Shown here one piece after another: positions 12,871 to 24,011 of a stretch of 64,000 nt of DNA. The notes beneath the pieces were generated by a model. The model was not told the DNA's origin, did not search any database, and was given only the letters and a program-made list of their open reading frames with translations. Positions within the stretch are counted from its first letter, which is position 1. Each line of letters opens with the position of its first letter. This DNA is from Mangifera indica. Its lineage: Eukaryota; Streptophyta; Magnoliopsida; Sapindales; Anacardiaceae. Position numbers and translations under genes: made by a program. The DNA lies in the NCBI RefSeq assembly GCF_011075055.1, contig NC_058150.1, positions 186,001 to 250,000 on the forward strand. Reading direction: 5' to 3'.

Positions 12871-15800
12871 TTATAAAGCGGCAGTGTTATTGATATTCTC
12901 CAGGGAAAAGACAGCACCCGATCTGGTCTCATTTGATGAGTTTGAATGTGACATTAGAATGTAAATGACCCAGAAGTGAAGACGTACAAGGTAAACCAAG
13001 GACCACAATTTTGCCGCAGGATTACGCCTCAGAAACGCCATACCGGCCAGAAAAATTGAATCCAACTGCAGAACCACAGATCCTATATGCTTTCTACCCG
13101 GAACAAATTTTGTCTTCCAAAAGTGGCCTCAACTTTGACTGAGAGAGTCCCCACGCTCCAGATTCCAAATCTCTTGATGAGCTACTGCTCATTGATTTGT
13201 CTTCTTGTAGCGACCTTGAAACCGCCTGCAGAATGGATTGGCGCCGCACCTTAATTGAAAACTATCAATTTTGTTTACGAAGAAAATGCATGTATGTATG
13301 ATAGTTCTGGTGTGAGTATTTATCTCTATTCTGAACAAGAGAGTTGCCTTTTCTGAGGACAGAGCCTCAACCTGATTAAATGAGCATAACTGAAAATGTT
13401 AAGACATGATTTTCAATTAACAGCCAGCAAGTCCTCAATTAGTAAAAGGTTCAATCATCATAAGCTAATATAAAAAGGGAAATAGAAAATCCTTGATCTG
13501 TCCTTGCTACAAAATGATCAATACGTTACTCTTTGCCAAAGCTAGGCAATGGGAAGTAAAAGGATTATAAATTTGTTTTGGGCAATGACTGGAGGGCGTA
13601 AGAGTTCCAGCTATAATTTATTTTCAAAACACCTTACCTCGGAGCTAAAGACAAAACAAGCAGACAACTGAAATAAACAAGCTATGATAACACCTCTAAG
13701 GACAAGGCTTTAAAACTCCCGTCTTTCAAATAAATATTTACAGGACATTTTTCAGTCTTTAAATGAGATAAAGATTGATGTCTCTCATTCCATCTAACTA
13801 AACAAATACCAAGAATTCCTATCACTAAACTTTGTGATGTCATGGAAGTAATGAGTTTTTTTTTTAAAAAAAAAAAAATACCTGGGCTTGTTTCTGAATT
13901 AAATGGTCAGTCAGCCGACCAAGCCTTCACTTCAGCTCAATTTCGACTTCTGATAAATCCTCTATCTCCTTCCTTGTAATTTCTGTCTTCTTCCAGCTTT
14001 TTAGCCTAAAATATAACCAATAGATTGAACAAACATCAATAGTACCAACACAATAACAAGGGTATTATCTTAAATCGGTAAACACTTGATATAATGGCAA
14101 TGCAAGTATAAGTCAAAGCCTGGTAACTGTGAACATTTTATTCGATAGTTTGGATACATGAACTGGGGTGTCAGAGACATGATAACCTAAGACCAGACAA
14201 AAAAAGGTGTTTCCTTGCCATTGCACCATTACCATGTCATATAAGCACGCTTCAAGTTTACAAAGCAAAAAATGCCATTGGTATAGGTTAATCTGAGAAT
14301 TCATGAAAAAGAGCAAATAAACTGGAATAATATAATTTTACATGGACTCATTACTTATTCATAACAAGGTTATAAAAAGTAGTAAATGAATCCAAGTCTG
14401 AGTTGAAACAAGCACTATTTGTTAAAAAGCTATAGTTGCCTAAGATGTTATGAATGTTAATATCTCCATATCAACCTGAAACAGAAACATAATAGACCAA
14501 GCCATAATAAACAGCTAGCAATTGGCAAAAACTTGCATATGCACTGCAGTCCATTCTAATATTATCAATTTGGAAAATGAGTGATAGCTGAAATAGTCAT
14601 AGATCTTGAAAGGATGAAAGCTAACCTTAGCTTGCAATTGTATGATTTTATCAGTTATGAATGAGTACTCAGCCTCAAGTATTTCTCGTTCAAATTCAAC
14701 ACCTTTTGAAGCTGCTAACTACATCATTTTCATATAAAATCAGAAGACTACCACAAAATGCTCAAGAATACTTGGATGAAAGAGTAATAAAAAAAGTTAG
14801 GAAAGAAAAAGAAAGTAGGGTGATGGGGCACAGCCCTTGCAACTAATAAGAGCACAGACAAATATAACTTGCCTGACTGAGGTAAGTTCCAGTCTGATGA
14901 GTATTGGCAATGCTCCTACTGAGTGCTGCAACAAAGAAATGGTGTTTCAAGGATTCATATCTGAAGCTATCAATAAGGCAAGATAAATATTAACACTATG
15001 AATGTGGGACTAAAATCTAACATACCAAAACACCTCAACATATATGGTTCAAGTTCCTAATATTTTCAAATTTTCATAAATTGGGAGGGGGGGAAAGCAG
15101 CTCTATGACAGGTGCTTTGAAAAATATACATTCATTCTTCATAAACTTTCACATTAGGTCCATAAACACACCACTGTATACTGTCATCAGCATGACAAAG
15201 CTGGCAAGAAATCAATCATATTCAAATTCTTACAGCCTCAATAACTAAAGCTTAATGCCAGTACCCCATTCTAAATTAATAAAGTTTGGCTTTTGATCAA
15301 CCAAAAAAAATTTTCCAATAACAAGTTTCAGTAGTTCGAATTCCCAAAACCCAGTATCTAAATCCTTTCACCCTCTTACTTATATCAGATCTTCATCTAA
15401 CTTGAATCTATAGTTCCAGTTCTCTAAGCACTTCCTGCTATTTCCTTATGTATTTGGGAAGCCAGCAACAAAGTTTGCTTCGTAACACAGCCTATTCAAG
15501 TGCCTTTTTAATTTCATAAACCTGAAGACCGTAAGTAGTCTGGACTCCACCCCTTACTAGCATAGACTCCCTAAATAAGTCCTTAACATGTCAAACACTA
15601 CATTTTGATAACTTTGGAAAGTGGTTGCACTGCATTGCTATAATTTTGAGGTTCATACCTTCATGAGCAACTTCTTTCAACTCAATTTGTTGTCTGAGTT
15701 CTGCCACCTGATCAATCTGAACAACAAAAGCAAGCAATCAAAAATATATAAAGTCTGTAGGCATAACAAAATCTCATAAGTTAAAGCACGAAAATAGGTG

Positions 15801-18031
15801 ACTTATTGATGCCTAGGGATTATGACAATGTTTTTTCACATATAATAATAGTAGAAATCAGAAAAATAGGTCCCAAGAAGACAACTTTCTTTTTTTTTTG
15901 GTAGGAATAGACAACAGAATAGAGAAGGTTGTGGATAAGTTAAGCCAGCCATGTAAATTAGAATTGCAGCATACCTCTATTTCAAGTTTATTCTGTATAG
16001 TTGCCAGGGATCTCACAAGATCAGCATTTGCAGTCTGCAACCACCATTTATCTTTAGAGACATACAAAATTAACCCTCAATAAACCACATAGCAAGAACT
16101 TCAACAAACATTATAAGCCAAATATAAAAGAAAGACAAAAAGTGCCAAATATAAAAGAAAGACAAAAAGTTGATAAACAAGTCCAATTAACGGGTGAACC
16201 AGTCACCAGAACAGATTGTAGTACCTCAAGTTTAGCAAGTCGTGCCAGGGCTTCCATTCTAGTATTATTATGTCTCTGTTTTTCCAACTCAACAGCCTCC
16301 ATTGTCTCCATCATAGTTGTTTGCAGCTCTGACACCTGAAACAAGATTAAAAATAATATTAACAATACTAATAATGCTGGACGATCAAAGAAAATTTGTT
16401 CAAATTTAAAAAAGCCAGGTGCTCTCAAGTTTGGGTCAAATGTACAAGTCAGCAACAGTGTAAGTAACCATGTAGACCACAAGTAGAAAATAGTTCTTAA
16501 GTTCAGTTATCCTAGATTTAATGAGGTTCTTCTCATGCAACTTTCACTTTAACAAATACAAAGCCATTCTTTGATTGCTAGCTTTCAAAATTATTGATAT
16601 TAAAAAGAATTAAAGATAAACAGAATCTTATCCTGTTCATCCTCAGAAGAATTGTTGACAGGAAGGATGATGATCACAAAAACTAAATATATCGTATTTC
16701 ATACTCGTTTCCATGATACATAGCAAACAAGACATCATTTTCTTATTTTCATCAGAGCAAAACAGTACCTTGATCCAACTCGCAAGAATAAAAACAAAGT
16801 ACCAAATGACATTACCTCTTTTGCTTGTTGTCTTGCTCAATCTTCAAATATTTTCTCCAAGCTCTGCTTCTCTCCCTCCAATCTAGCAATCATATTTTCA
16901 CGCTCTTTATTGGCCTCCACAGCTTTAGCTGCTGCTTTCCCAGACAAAATCTTCTCCCTCCGCTTCTTCCTTTCTTCCCTCTCATGTTCACTTTCAGACC
17001 CAGAAGAGGACCTGGAATCAGACTCTGAATCTGAATCTGAATCCTAATACAAATCAGACCTATTATCTCTTAAAGAAGAAAAATCTCTCTTCGAATCATC
17101 TGATACAGAAGTTCTAGATCCTAAGCTAGACACATAATTCCCTCTCACATTACTACTAACGGATCACCAACATCATCCAAACCAATCTTCATGTCAGACA
17201 AAGCATCAAGCTTCCCCAGTGCTCACACCAACTCCAGCTGATGACTCTTCTTAACCTCACCATTCTCTCCTCTTCCCTCATCCTGCACTTTCACATCTTG
17301 TCCTTCCACATTCTTCCCATCATTTTTCAGTTCAAACTTCGAAGACCTCCCCGAGGAACCTGACTCGTCCCCATCACTCAGCTTTTTCCCACCGTTTACT
17401 TTTCTTCCCAAAACAACATCCAACCTCCCACCACCACTGAACCTACTATTACTACCCTTCTGAATCCTATTCCCCAAACCCCCCAATTTCCTAACATTGG
17501 CCTGACTTGCAGGCTTATCGGGTATACTAAGTAGCTGAGTCCAGTCACCGTCAGTGAGAGAAGACTTAGGTTTTGAATCTGGATTTGGATTTGGATTTGG
17601 AATAGGATTAGAATTACTAACTGGATTGTTTGTACTAGGAGCTTTGAATTTACTAGGATCAATCCCCAATTTGCCTCTATAATCATCATTTACTTGCGTT
17701 TTCTTCTTCAATTGATCCTTTAAAGACACACTGCCATTGCTTTTACTTGGTTGATCGATTTTTAGATCATCAGATCGAGGGTTTTCGCCCTTGCGGAGCG
17801 ACTCCGCTGCTTGCTGATCGATCTGAGCCGTTCATTGATCAATTCAGTTCACAAATTAACAATGAACGCCATGCTAAACATTCATAAGAAATCACTCTCA
17901 CGCGAAACAAGCACAATGCATAAAATTACAGAACTAAAAATTTTAAAAAAATTAAAAATGGAAAAAGGAAAATAAACCTGCTGAAGGAAAGTTTCGGCGA
18001 CTTTGAGTTTGTTGGAGATCCAATTCGCCAT
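12871..18031 (-). pseudogene. golgin candidate 2-like gene, non-processed pseudogene
   Basis: Remains of a coiled-coil Golgi golgin with a C-terminal membrane anchor. Recognisable exons run downward: 17978-18031 (MANWISNKLK), 16816-17822, 16225-16335, 15975-16034, 15659-15716, 14873-14925, 14626-14718, 13882-14005, 13324-13371 and 12871-13225. Most splice sites survive, so this is a decayed gene, not a retrocopy. Lesions: TGA at 17223-17225; TGA at 17145-17147 beside a frameshift; TAG at 17044-17046 in an acidic run where Gln is expected; TGA at 16837-16839 where Arg is expected (FED-stop-ARQQAKE). The exon 13882-14005 has a 2-base net loss and a TGA at 13927-13929 (ELK-stop-RLG). The donor after exon 13324-13371 reads AT instead of GT. 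A 1-base insertion produces TAG at 13094-13096. The tail (FLRRNPAAKLWSLVYLV, then SGAVFSLENINN) still encodes the anchor. An N-terminal fragment could still be translated, but without coiled coil or anchor. Confidence 0.88.
16117..16170. repeat. 27-bp tandem duplication
   Basis: Two adjacent identical 27-base units beginning gccaaatataaaag and ending caaaaagt, in an intron of the golgin pseudogene between exons 15975-16034 and 16225-16335. Confidence 0.9.
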
Positions 18032-18129
18032 TGTAGTTTGCAATTTTTTTTTTTCTTTTTTTAATTTGAGAAGAAACTATTTGATTTTATTTATTCATTC
18101 ATTTTAGATCTTCTGTTTTCAAGTATGTA

Positions 18130-18166
18130 TGTTTGTGTGTGTGTGTATATATATATGTATATATAA
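18130..18166. repeat. (TG)n(TA)n microsatellite
   Basis: A gt-rich run followed by a ta-rich run just upstream of the golgin pseudogene start. Confidence 0.8.
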
Positions 18167-18181
18167 AATCTTCATTGGAGT

Positions 18182-18345
18182 TTGATTTTGGTCACAAAGG
18201 AGTCTAGCGCAACGAGTTTTGATGGAACTGATATCGATATAAAGAGTCAAAATGGACTGAAGAAGAAAGAGGCGGCAAACTGTCAAAGTGATAATATCAG
18301 TGATATAGCTTCTGATTCTCTTAACCGCACAAATTGGGTCAGGGT
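18182..18345 (+). other. coding-like orphan segment, possibly an inverted golgin fragment
   Basis: An open stretch on the + strand, opposite to both neighbouring genes. It reads LVTKESSATSFDGTDIDI and then a polar segment with SQNGLKKKE and SDNISDIASDS. It has no good start codon (the frame opens with TTG) and runs on into repeat-like sequence after 18345. The Ser/Asp/Lys-rich composition resembles the variable region of golgin candidate 2. The neighbouring pseudogene appears short there, between its KKSHQLELV and ALGKLDALSDMK segments. I suggest, without proof, that it is a displaced inverted piece of that gene. Confidence 0.3.
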
Positions 18346-18637
18346 GCGATTCAACTCAAGTCTAATACTTTTCAAAAAAATTTTGTATTCATTGAGAGTT
18401 AAACCCGAGTCTCAACAATTGGGAGGCAATTGCAATTGAGCGGAAACACACCATGTCTAAGGCTACAAATTTGTTTGGTATATATCAACAATGTTGAATA
18501 CAATCTTCAATTCAATAAGAAATAGCTATTTCATATGATACACAAGAGCAAAACACCTGACAGTAAATTCTCAGGATTTACCTAATTAGTGATCAAGCTC
18601 CGTGAAATATTGATCATTTCTCCTAAAAATAACCTAA
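18346..18637. other. intergenic: Rab 3' flank
   Basis: A+T-rich sequence between the orphan segment and the stop codon of the Rab gene, probably including the Rab 3' UTR. Nothing else is recognised. Confidence 0.4.
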
Positions 18638-19947
18638 TTACCTATAACAACATCTATATTGTCTAGTTGCAGTAACTTCATCATCAATACTGATAATTTC
18701 TTTCCCAGGCTGAATAGTTGGGGGGATGGGTTCATTCAATTTAGCCTCTAAACTTTTCTGGATAGTAGTTTCATAAATTTTACGAATAAGTTGCAGAAAA
18801 GCCTCCTCCACGTTAATATTTTCCATGGCAGAAGTTTCCATGAAATACAAACCTTCAACCTGTGCAAGGGTTTTGCCTTCTTCTTCATCAACTTGCCTGG
18901 AATGTGTTAAATCAGATTTGTTGCCAACAAGAACAATCGCCATGCATGAACTGCCAAATTCTCTGAGTTCATTTAACCATCTCTTCATATTTTCAAATGT
19001 TACTCTTCTCGATATGTCGTAAACTAGTAAAGCTCCTAGGGCTCCACGATAATACGAACTTGTGATGGCTCTGAACCTGCCAGACAATTGATGAGGCATC
19101 ACAAAATTAGGCACAATTCAACAATGCACATCCATCTATTCATTAAAATTGAGTTTAGATTTAGTTTTATTATGTGAATTCATCTGGATTTATGCTTTCT
19201 GGGGGTAGATACCATCCTAGTCGCTTTGGGCTCAAATTGCTGTTCAGCTGAAGATTGAGGACTCTTAAATTCATCTCCGACAATTATTCTTCCTTCTCTA
19301 TATATTTGTCTTATCATCTTCATATTCGGTGTTACAATTCACCACCGAGTGAATCCAACTCTATTTTAAACTGGTCATTCAGGTTTTGAGTTTACGCTTA
19401 TTCAAACTCCATAGTTTATGTTATAACCATAGGTTTCATAATAATATTACAATTTCACTTTCAATTTCATAAATTTTTTGTTGAACAGGAAAGAAGAGGT
19501 GAGATCAAAATTAATATATATATATTTTTAATAATAACTAAAAAACGAATACTGTTAGAATCAAAATAAGGAGGAGGTAAAGCCACCAACAAACTTTTTA
19601 TCAAAAAAAAAAAAATAATAATAATAATATAATTGAAAACAGAAAAACACAAAACATAATTAATCAATTAAACTATATCTTATAATTAAGATAAAAAAAA
19701 TATGTAATATGAAAAAATACCTTTCTTGTCCAGCAGTGTCCCAAATTTGAGCCTTGATGAGCTTATCTCCAATCTTAACATTCTTGTAAGCAAATTCAAC
19801 ACCGATTGTTGGCTTTGAATCTAATCTGAATTCATCTTTCGCATATCTTGATAACAAATTCGATTTCCCAACCGCAGAGTCCCCAATCAACACTGCCTTG
19901 AACAAATAATCGCACTCTTGTTCATCAAATGAATTCGAATCCGCCAT
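18638..19947 (-). CDS. RABA6-type small GTPase (Rab11 family)
   Basis: A Rab GTPase for trans-Golgi/recycling traffic. Two exons, 19721-19947 and 18638-19076, separated by one intron after the DTAGQER codons, give 221 residues. All G motifs are visible: P-loop GDSAVGKS (22-29), switch I threonine in PTIGVEF (47), WDTAGQE (69-75), GNKSDL (127-132) and ETSA (156-159). Residue 25 is Ala where Rab11 proteins usually have Gly, a position that can affect GTP hydrolysis. The C-terminus reads CCYR, a CCXX geranylgeranylation signal. The single intron after DTAGQER is typical of plant RABA genes. Its place between DUF1295/golgin and the thaumatin-like gene matches Arabidopsis RABA6a/RABA6b. Confidence 0.93.
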
Positions 19948-20514
19948 TAATATACACTACAAAAACTTCCAACTATTCTAGAAACCCTAAAACAAAGAAA
20001 ATTAATGCTTCCATGTAAAGTCTGGTATATTAGTTTTGTGTTCACATATATAAATCCAAATCATAAACATCATTTGTCATTAGTTTATTTCTGCATTTGG
20101 CTTGGTGGGTATTATGATGGATGATGATTTTGTCTAGGCATGCATCTTCTTGCCCTTTTTAACCTCAAAGTTTACTATTGTTTTCTCTTCTCAAACGTGC
20201 ATGTGAAGAGAGAAGGTTCAATCATTTTGAGACACTTGTCGGCTACGATTGCCGGGTCATCTCAAATGCTGTGGTGGCATGTTTCTGTTGGATGCTTTGT
20301 TTGAAGATAATGTGACTCTGAACTGAGGTTATCAGGGGATCAAATTATATGTCTATTTTGTTGGTTTAGCAAATGGCAGTAGGCAGTCATGGGTAATTAT
20401 GGTGGATGCTTGAAATTATTTAAAGAATATTGATGTGACAAAATGATGGCGATCCAATTCTTTCACCTAACAAAAACAAAATCACATGTTCCGGGCGTGA
20501 GTTATTAATGCTAA
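19948..20514. other. intergenic: Rab promoter region
   Basis: Sequence upstream of the Rab start codon. No gene is seen; it ends at the target-site duplication of the transposon at 20524. Confidence 0.45.
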
Positions 20515-20523
20515 TTAAAATTA
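20515..20523. repeat. 9-bp target-site duplication, left
   Basis: TTAAAATTA immediately left of the inverted-repeat element; the same nine bases recur at 21065-21073. Confidence 0.9.
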
Positions 20524-21064
20524 GGCCAAACGACTATTTCCCACCCAAGGTATGCTGTAATGACAAGTTTCTTTAACTATGGCCATGGCCAGTTAAATTT
20601 AACAACCCTGCCTGAAAATTTTAAAAGTTTGAAAACAAAAATTTTAAGTTTAAGAAAATGGCAGTTTCTGAAATCTCGACGACGTTATTGCGGTGATCGG
20701 TTTCCTCCCATTTGGAGGCCCGATCGTCGCAGATCGTCTTCTTCTGAAGCCGATCGTCTTAGACGAAGAACGGCTTCGTCTTCGTCTGACGAAGAACTTC
20801 GTCTTACGAAACCGCTTTTACGATCCTCCAAATGGGAGGAAACCGATTTCTTTTTTTCAAAACCAAACCCTAGGGTGAAACTGCCATTTTCTTAAACTTA
20901 GGCTATTTTTGTTTTCAAACTTTCAAAAGGAAATTATATTTTATTTTTTAATATTATAGAGAAAATGACAATTTTACCCTTAACGTTACTTTTAACTGGC
21001 CAGTATTTCCATAGTTGAAACTTGTCATTACAGCATACCTTAGGTGGGAAATAGTCGTTTGGCC
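20524..21064. mobile_element. Mutator-like MITE, copy A (hairpin type)
   Basis: A 541-bp element beginning GGCCAAACGACTATTTCC and ending with its reverse complement. The terminal inverted repeats match with one mismatch over about 48 bases, then continue with small gaps to about 75 bases. The flanks are a perfect 9-bp direct repeat, the length typical of the Mutator superfamily. The interior is also self-complementary: tttcctcccatttggagg near 20700 pairs with its complement near 20840, and aagaaaatggcagttt near 20655 pairs with its complement near 20880. The whole element can fold into one long hairpin. No transposase is encoded, so it is non-autonomous. The + strand frame at 20560-20895 is read through the hairpin and is unlikely to be a gene. 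Confidence 0.92.
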
Positions 21065-21073
21065 TTAAAATTA
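21065..21073. repeat. 9-bp target-site duplication, right
   Basis: TTAAAATTA, identical to 20515-20523. Confidence 0.9.
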
Positions 21074-24011
21074 TTTAGTTTAATTCTTTCAACTATTGTC
21101 GTCATGGCTCGTGACTCTGATCCTTTTTTTATGGTAACCTTTCACTTATCCTTAAAATAGAGATATGAGATAACTTAATTTGAAATCACTCTTGGATTGA
21201 ATAAATCGAATTTGAGTTGAATTTCAACAACGTAATTGATTTGTCTTTTCAAAAATATTGTTCGTCTCTATGATAATATTATTAACTCGATAATATCATT
21301 GTTTATTTTGTCATTAGTTTTACTCTTACAATAATACAATACACTAACTCAAACAAATTTAAATTTGATATGAATATTATGGATTCGATATAAGTTAAGT
21401 TTGTATACTAACTCAAATAAGTTCAAGGTTGAGATACATTATAAATTTAACCTAAACTTGAACTGACCTTAGACTCAATTTGATAAACTTAATTTAGTTC
21501 AAATTGAATTTACTGTTACGAAAAACTAAAGGTCAATTCAAACTAAGCGAAACTTGAACAAAGACAACCAACTTAAACTTGATTCACTCACATTCATGAA
21601 CAATAAAACCAAATAAAAGGAACAATTATTAAACAAGAAGAAAAAAAGTTACTCACAAGATGAGATCTTTAGCTTAAATTTCATTCGGTTAAGTTAAACA
21701 CAAAGTTGAACCTGAATACAAATCTATTATGATCTACTGTTGAATTTATATATATAATAATACAATTTTCATTATATTATATATATTTGTTCAGCATAGC
21801 ATACAAATCTATTATTATTATTATTATTATATTTTAAATAATAATAATAATATAATTATTTGGTAAAGCTACATGCCATGGAAAAATCCAAAACAACTAC
21901 ATTTTTTAAAATAAAACAGAAGTCTATTTCAACTAATTATCAAAAAGAAATCTCTGAATCAACAACTTGGGCTACTAATCAATGCCTTGCCTTCCATTGT
22001 TTGTATTACCAATAAAATAATGCAATTTAATTTCTCAATTCAACTCCTATAAATACTTCTATACATGCTTCACAATTTTCATCATATATACCTCTGCAAA
22101 ATACCATCACATACACAAGAAAAGAAAAAAAAAAAAAACTCTTGAACATGAAGAGCTTCCCAACTTTGCTCATGCTTCACAACTTTTCTTGAACATGTGG
22201 GACGTTTGGGCCTGGTTGAATTGAGAGTTTTAATACAAACAAGGCCGAAAGAGTTCAAAAGAGCCCATGAAAACATGTGACCGTTGTCACAATATTTAAT
22301 TATAATAAAATTATATATATATTTGTAATAATTACTAAATTTAATATCATTGAATCTACTAATAAAATTCTCATTTTAAATTGACAAATTTGTATCACTA
22401 TTTAATCATTATAGTAACATTAGTATAATATTACATGATTAAAATTTGTTTTAAATTTTTAATTATGATTTACTAATATTATACTAACACTCACAAATTC
22501 ATCCGGCTCTAAGAAAAAAATAATTGACACCCCACTCCATCCTAATATTAATAATGTTCAAGTTGTCAACAAAGTCACCGATTTCTAAAAAAGAAAAGTT
22601 TTACTCTTTTTATTGTTTAAAACAGAAAAGAAGTAAAAATTAGCTGTACGCCACCCACCAACAAAGCTTTCCACATTGATACATTCTTTCCCACCACAAA
22701 CCGTTTCCAGGAAAATCTAAAATTTAATCAATAAATGAGAATTCAATTATTCAATTGATTAAAACTTTGAAAAAAAAGGCTTAACCCTATCTTCCTGATT
22801 TGAGTTTAATTTAAATAAAAAATATATATTAATTTGAGTTTAATTCAAATTTATTATATTAAAATTTAAGATAATTTGAGTTTGATTAAATTTTTAAGTT
22901 TGAAATTGAAAACTCAATTCAAATTTGTAATTCAGATCCGTAATTTATTAGTAAAATAATGTTATGTTATCTATTATTTTATTCAACAATTGATAAAATA
23001 TCATCGTTTTGTTTTGATAATTATTTAACATTATTTAAAATGAATCATAAGTTGAACTTAAATTAAATCAAGTTACTTTTTCAACTTGCAAGTTGGACTA
23101 AAACTAAACTCTTTATATCTCAAATTTGATTCGATTTTAAAAATAAATTGACCTTATTCAAACTTGATAAGAATTTGAGTCAAATTGGCTTTGAAGAGCA
23201 ATCTAATTAGAATAAAATCTACTCCTAACTATAATAAGTCAAAACATTTTTTAGTTTGACAACCCATTTGCGTTTGATTTGATCAACCAATGAAAATATA
23301 TGTATAAATAATATACATAATAATATTCTCTAATTTAAAATTATCTAATCATATAATAAAATATTTTATACATAAAACATAACCCTTGTTCAAAAAAATG
23401 ATCTATTGATCCAATCAATTTGTTGGGAGTCAATTATTTGGCACAAGTATAAGATAATTAAAGTTTGGAAAATAAGTTGTAATTATATCGACATAAATAT
23501 GACATCAAATTGAACCAGTTTCACTTAATTCAAATCTGAATCAATCCTAATCTAACCTGAATTTGTCATTGATTTGTTGTTAAACCAAATTGATCAATCC
23601 AATATCATTAAAGTCCGACATTTATACATAAAATTAGGGGTGGCACTGGCTATACTTAGAGACTCATTGATTACATTGGTTGAAAAGATAAGCAATATCA
23701 TGGATGAAATAAACAGTATCTCCATAATGGACCCAAAAAAAAAAAACCAATCTCAAGCTGAAATCACGCTCATTCAAATTTCAAACCAATAGGCATAAAT
23801 AATCAAACCGAAATGTCCACCCCAACATGAAATAATAATAATAATAATAATAATATCATAATATATAATAAGCTTTTAACCTTCTATCATAAGTAACAAC
23901 CAACCAGAGTTCACTTCAAACGCCACAACATTCAACTACTACATCCAAATAAAACTACCCTATAATTAATTAATTAATTAATAATAATTTAGTCCATAAT
24001 TCCCAAATAAT
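21074..24011. other. intergenic: A+T-rich dispersed repeats, no gene
   Basis: Nearly 3 kb without a recognisable gene. 21180-21720 and 22790-23240 contain degenerate repeats built from words like aatttgagtttgaattt and their complements, also seen elsewhere in the window. Microsatellites (ATT)n lie near 21810 and (AAT)n near 23830, with (TTAA)n near 23965. In Arabidopsis an EF-hand gene sits between the Rab and thaumatin-like genes; none could be found here. Confidence 0.5.

Noticed and set aside
17020..17225. Rescue of the golgin by splicing from GTGTGAG near 17228 to TATTAG at 17044
   Set aside because: Such an intron would remove three lesions in frame, but the stop at 16837-16839, the frameshifts in 13882-14005 and 13.1 kb and the lost donor at 13323 remain, so a full golgin is still not made.
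20560..20895. 111-residue + strand open frame
   Set aside because: It runs through the core of the hairpin transposon; the frame follows from the palindromic G+C-rich centre and resembles no protein.
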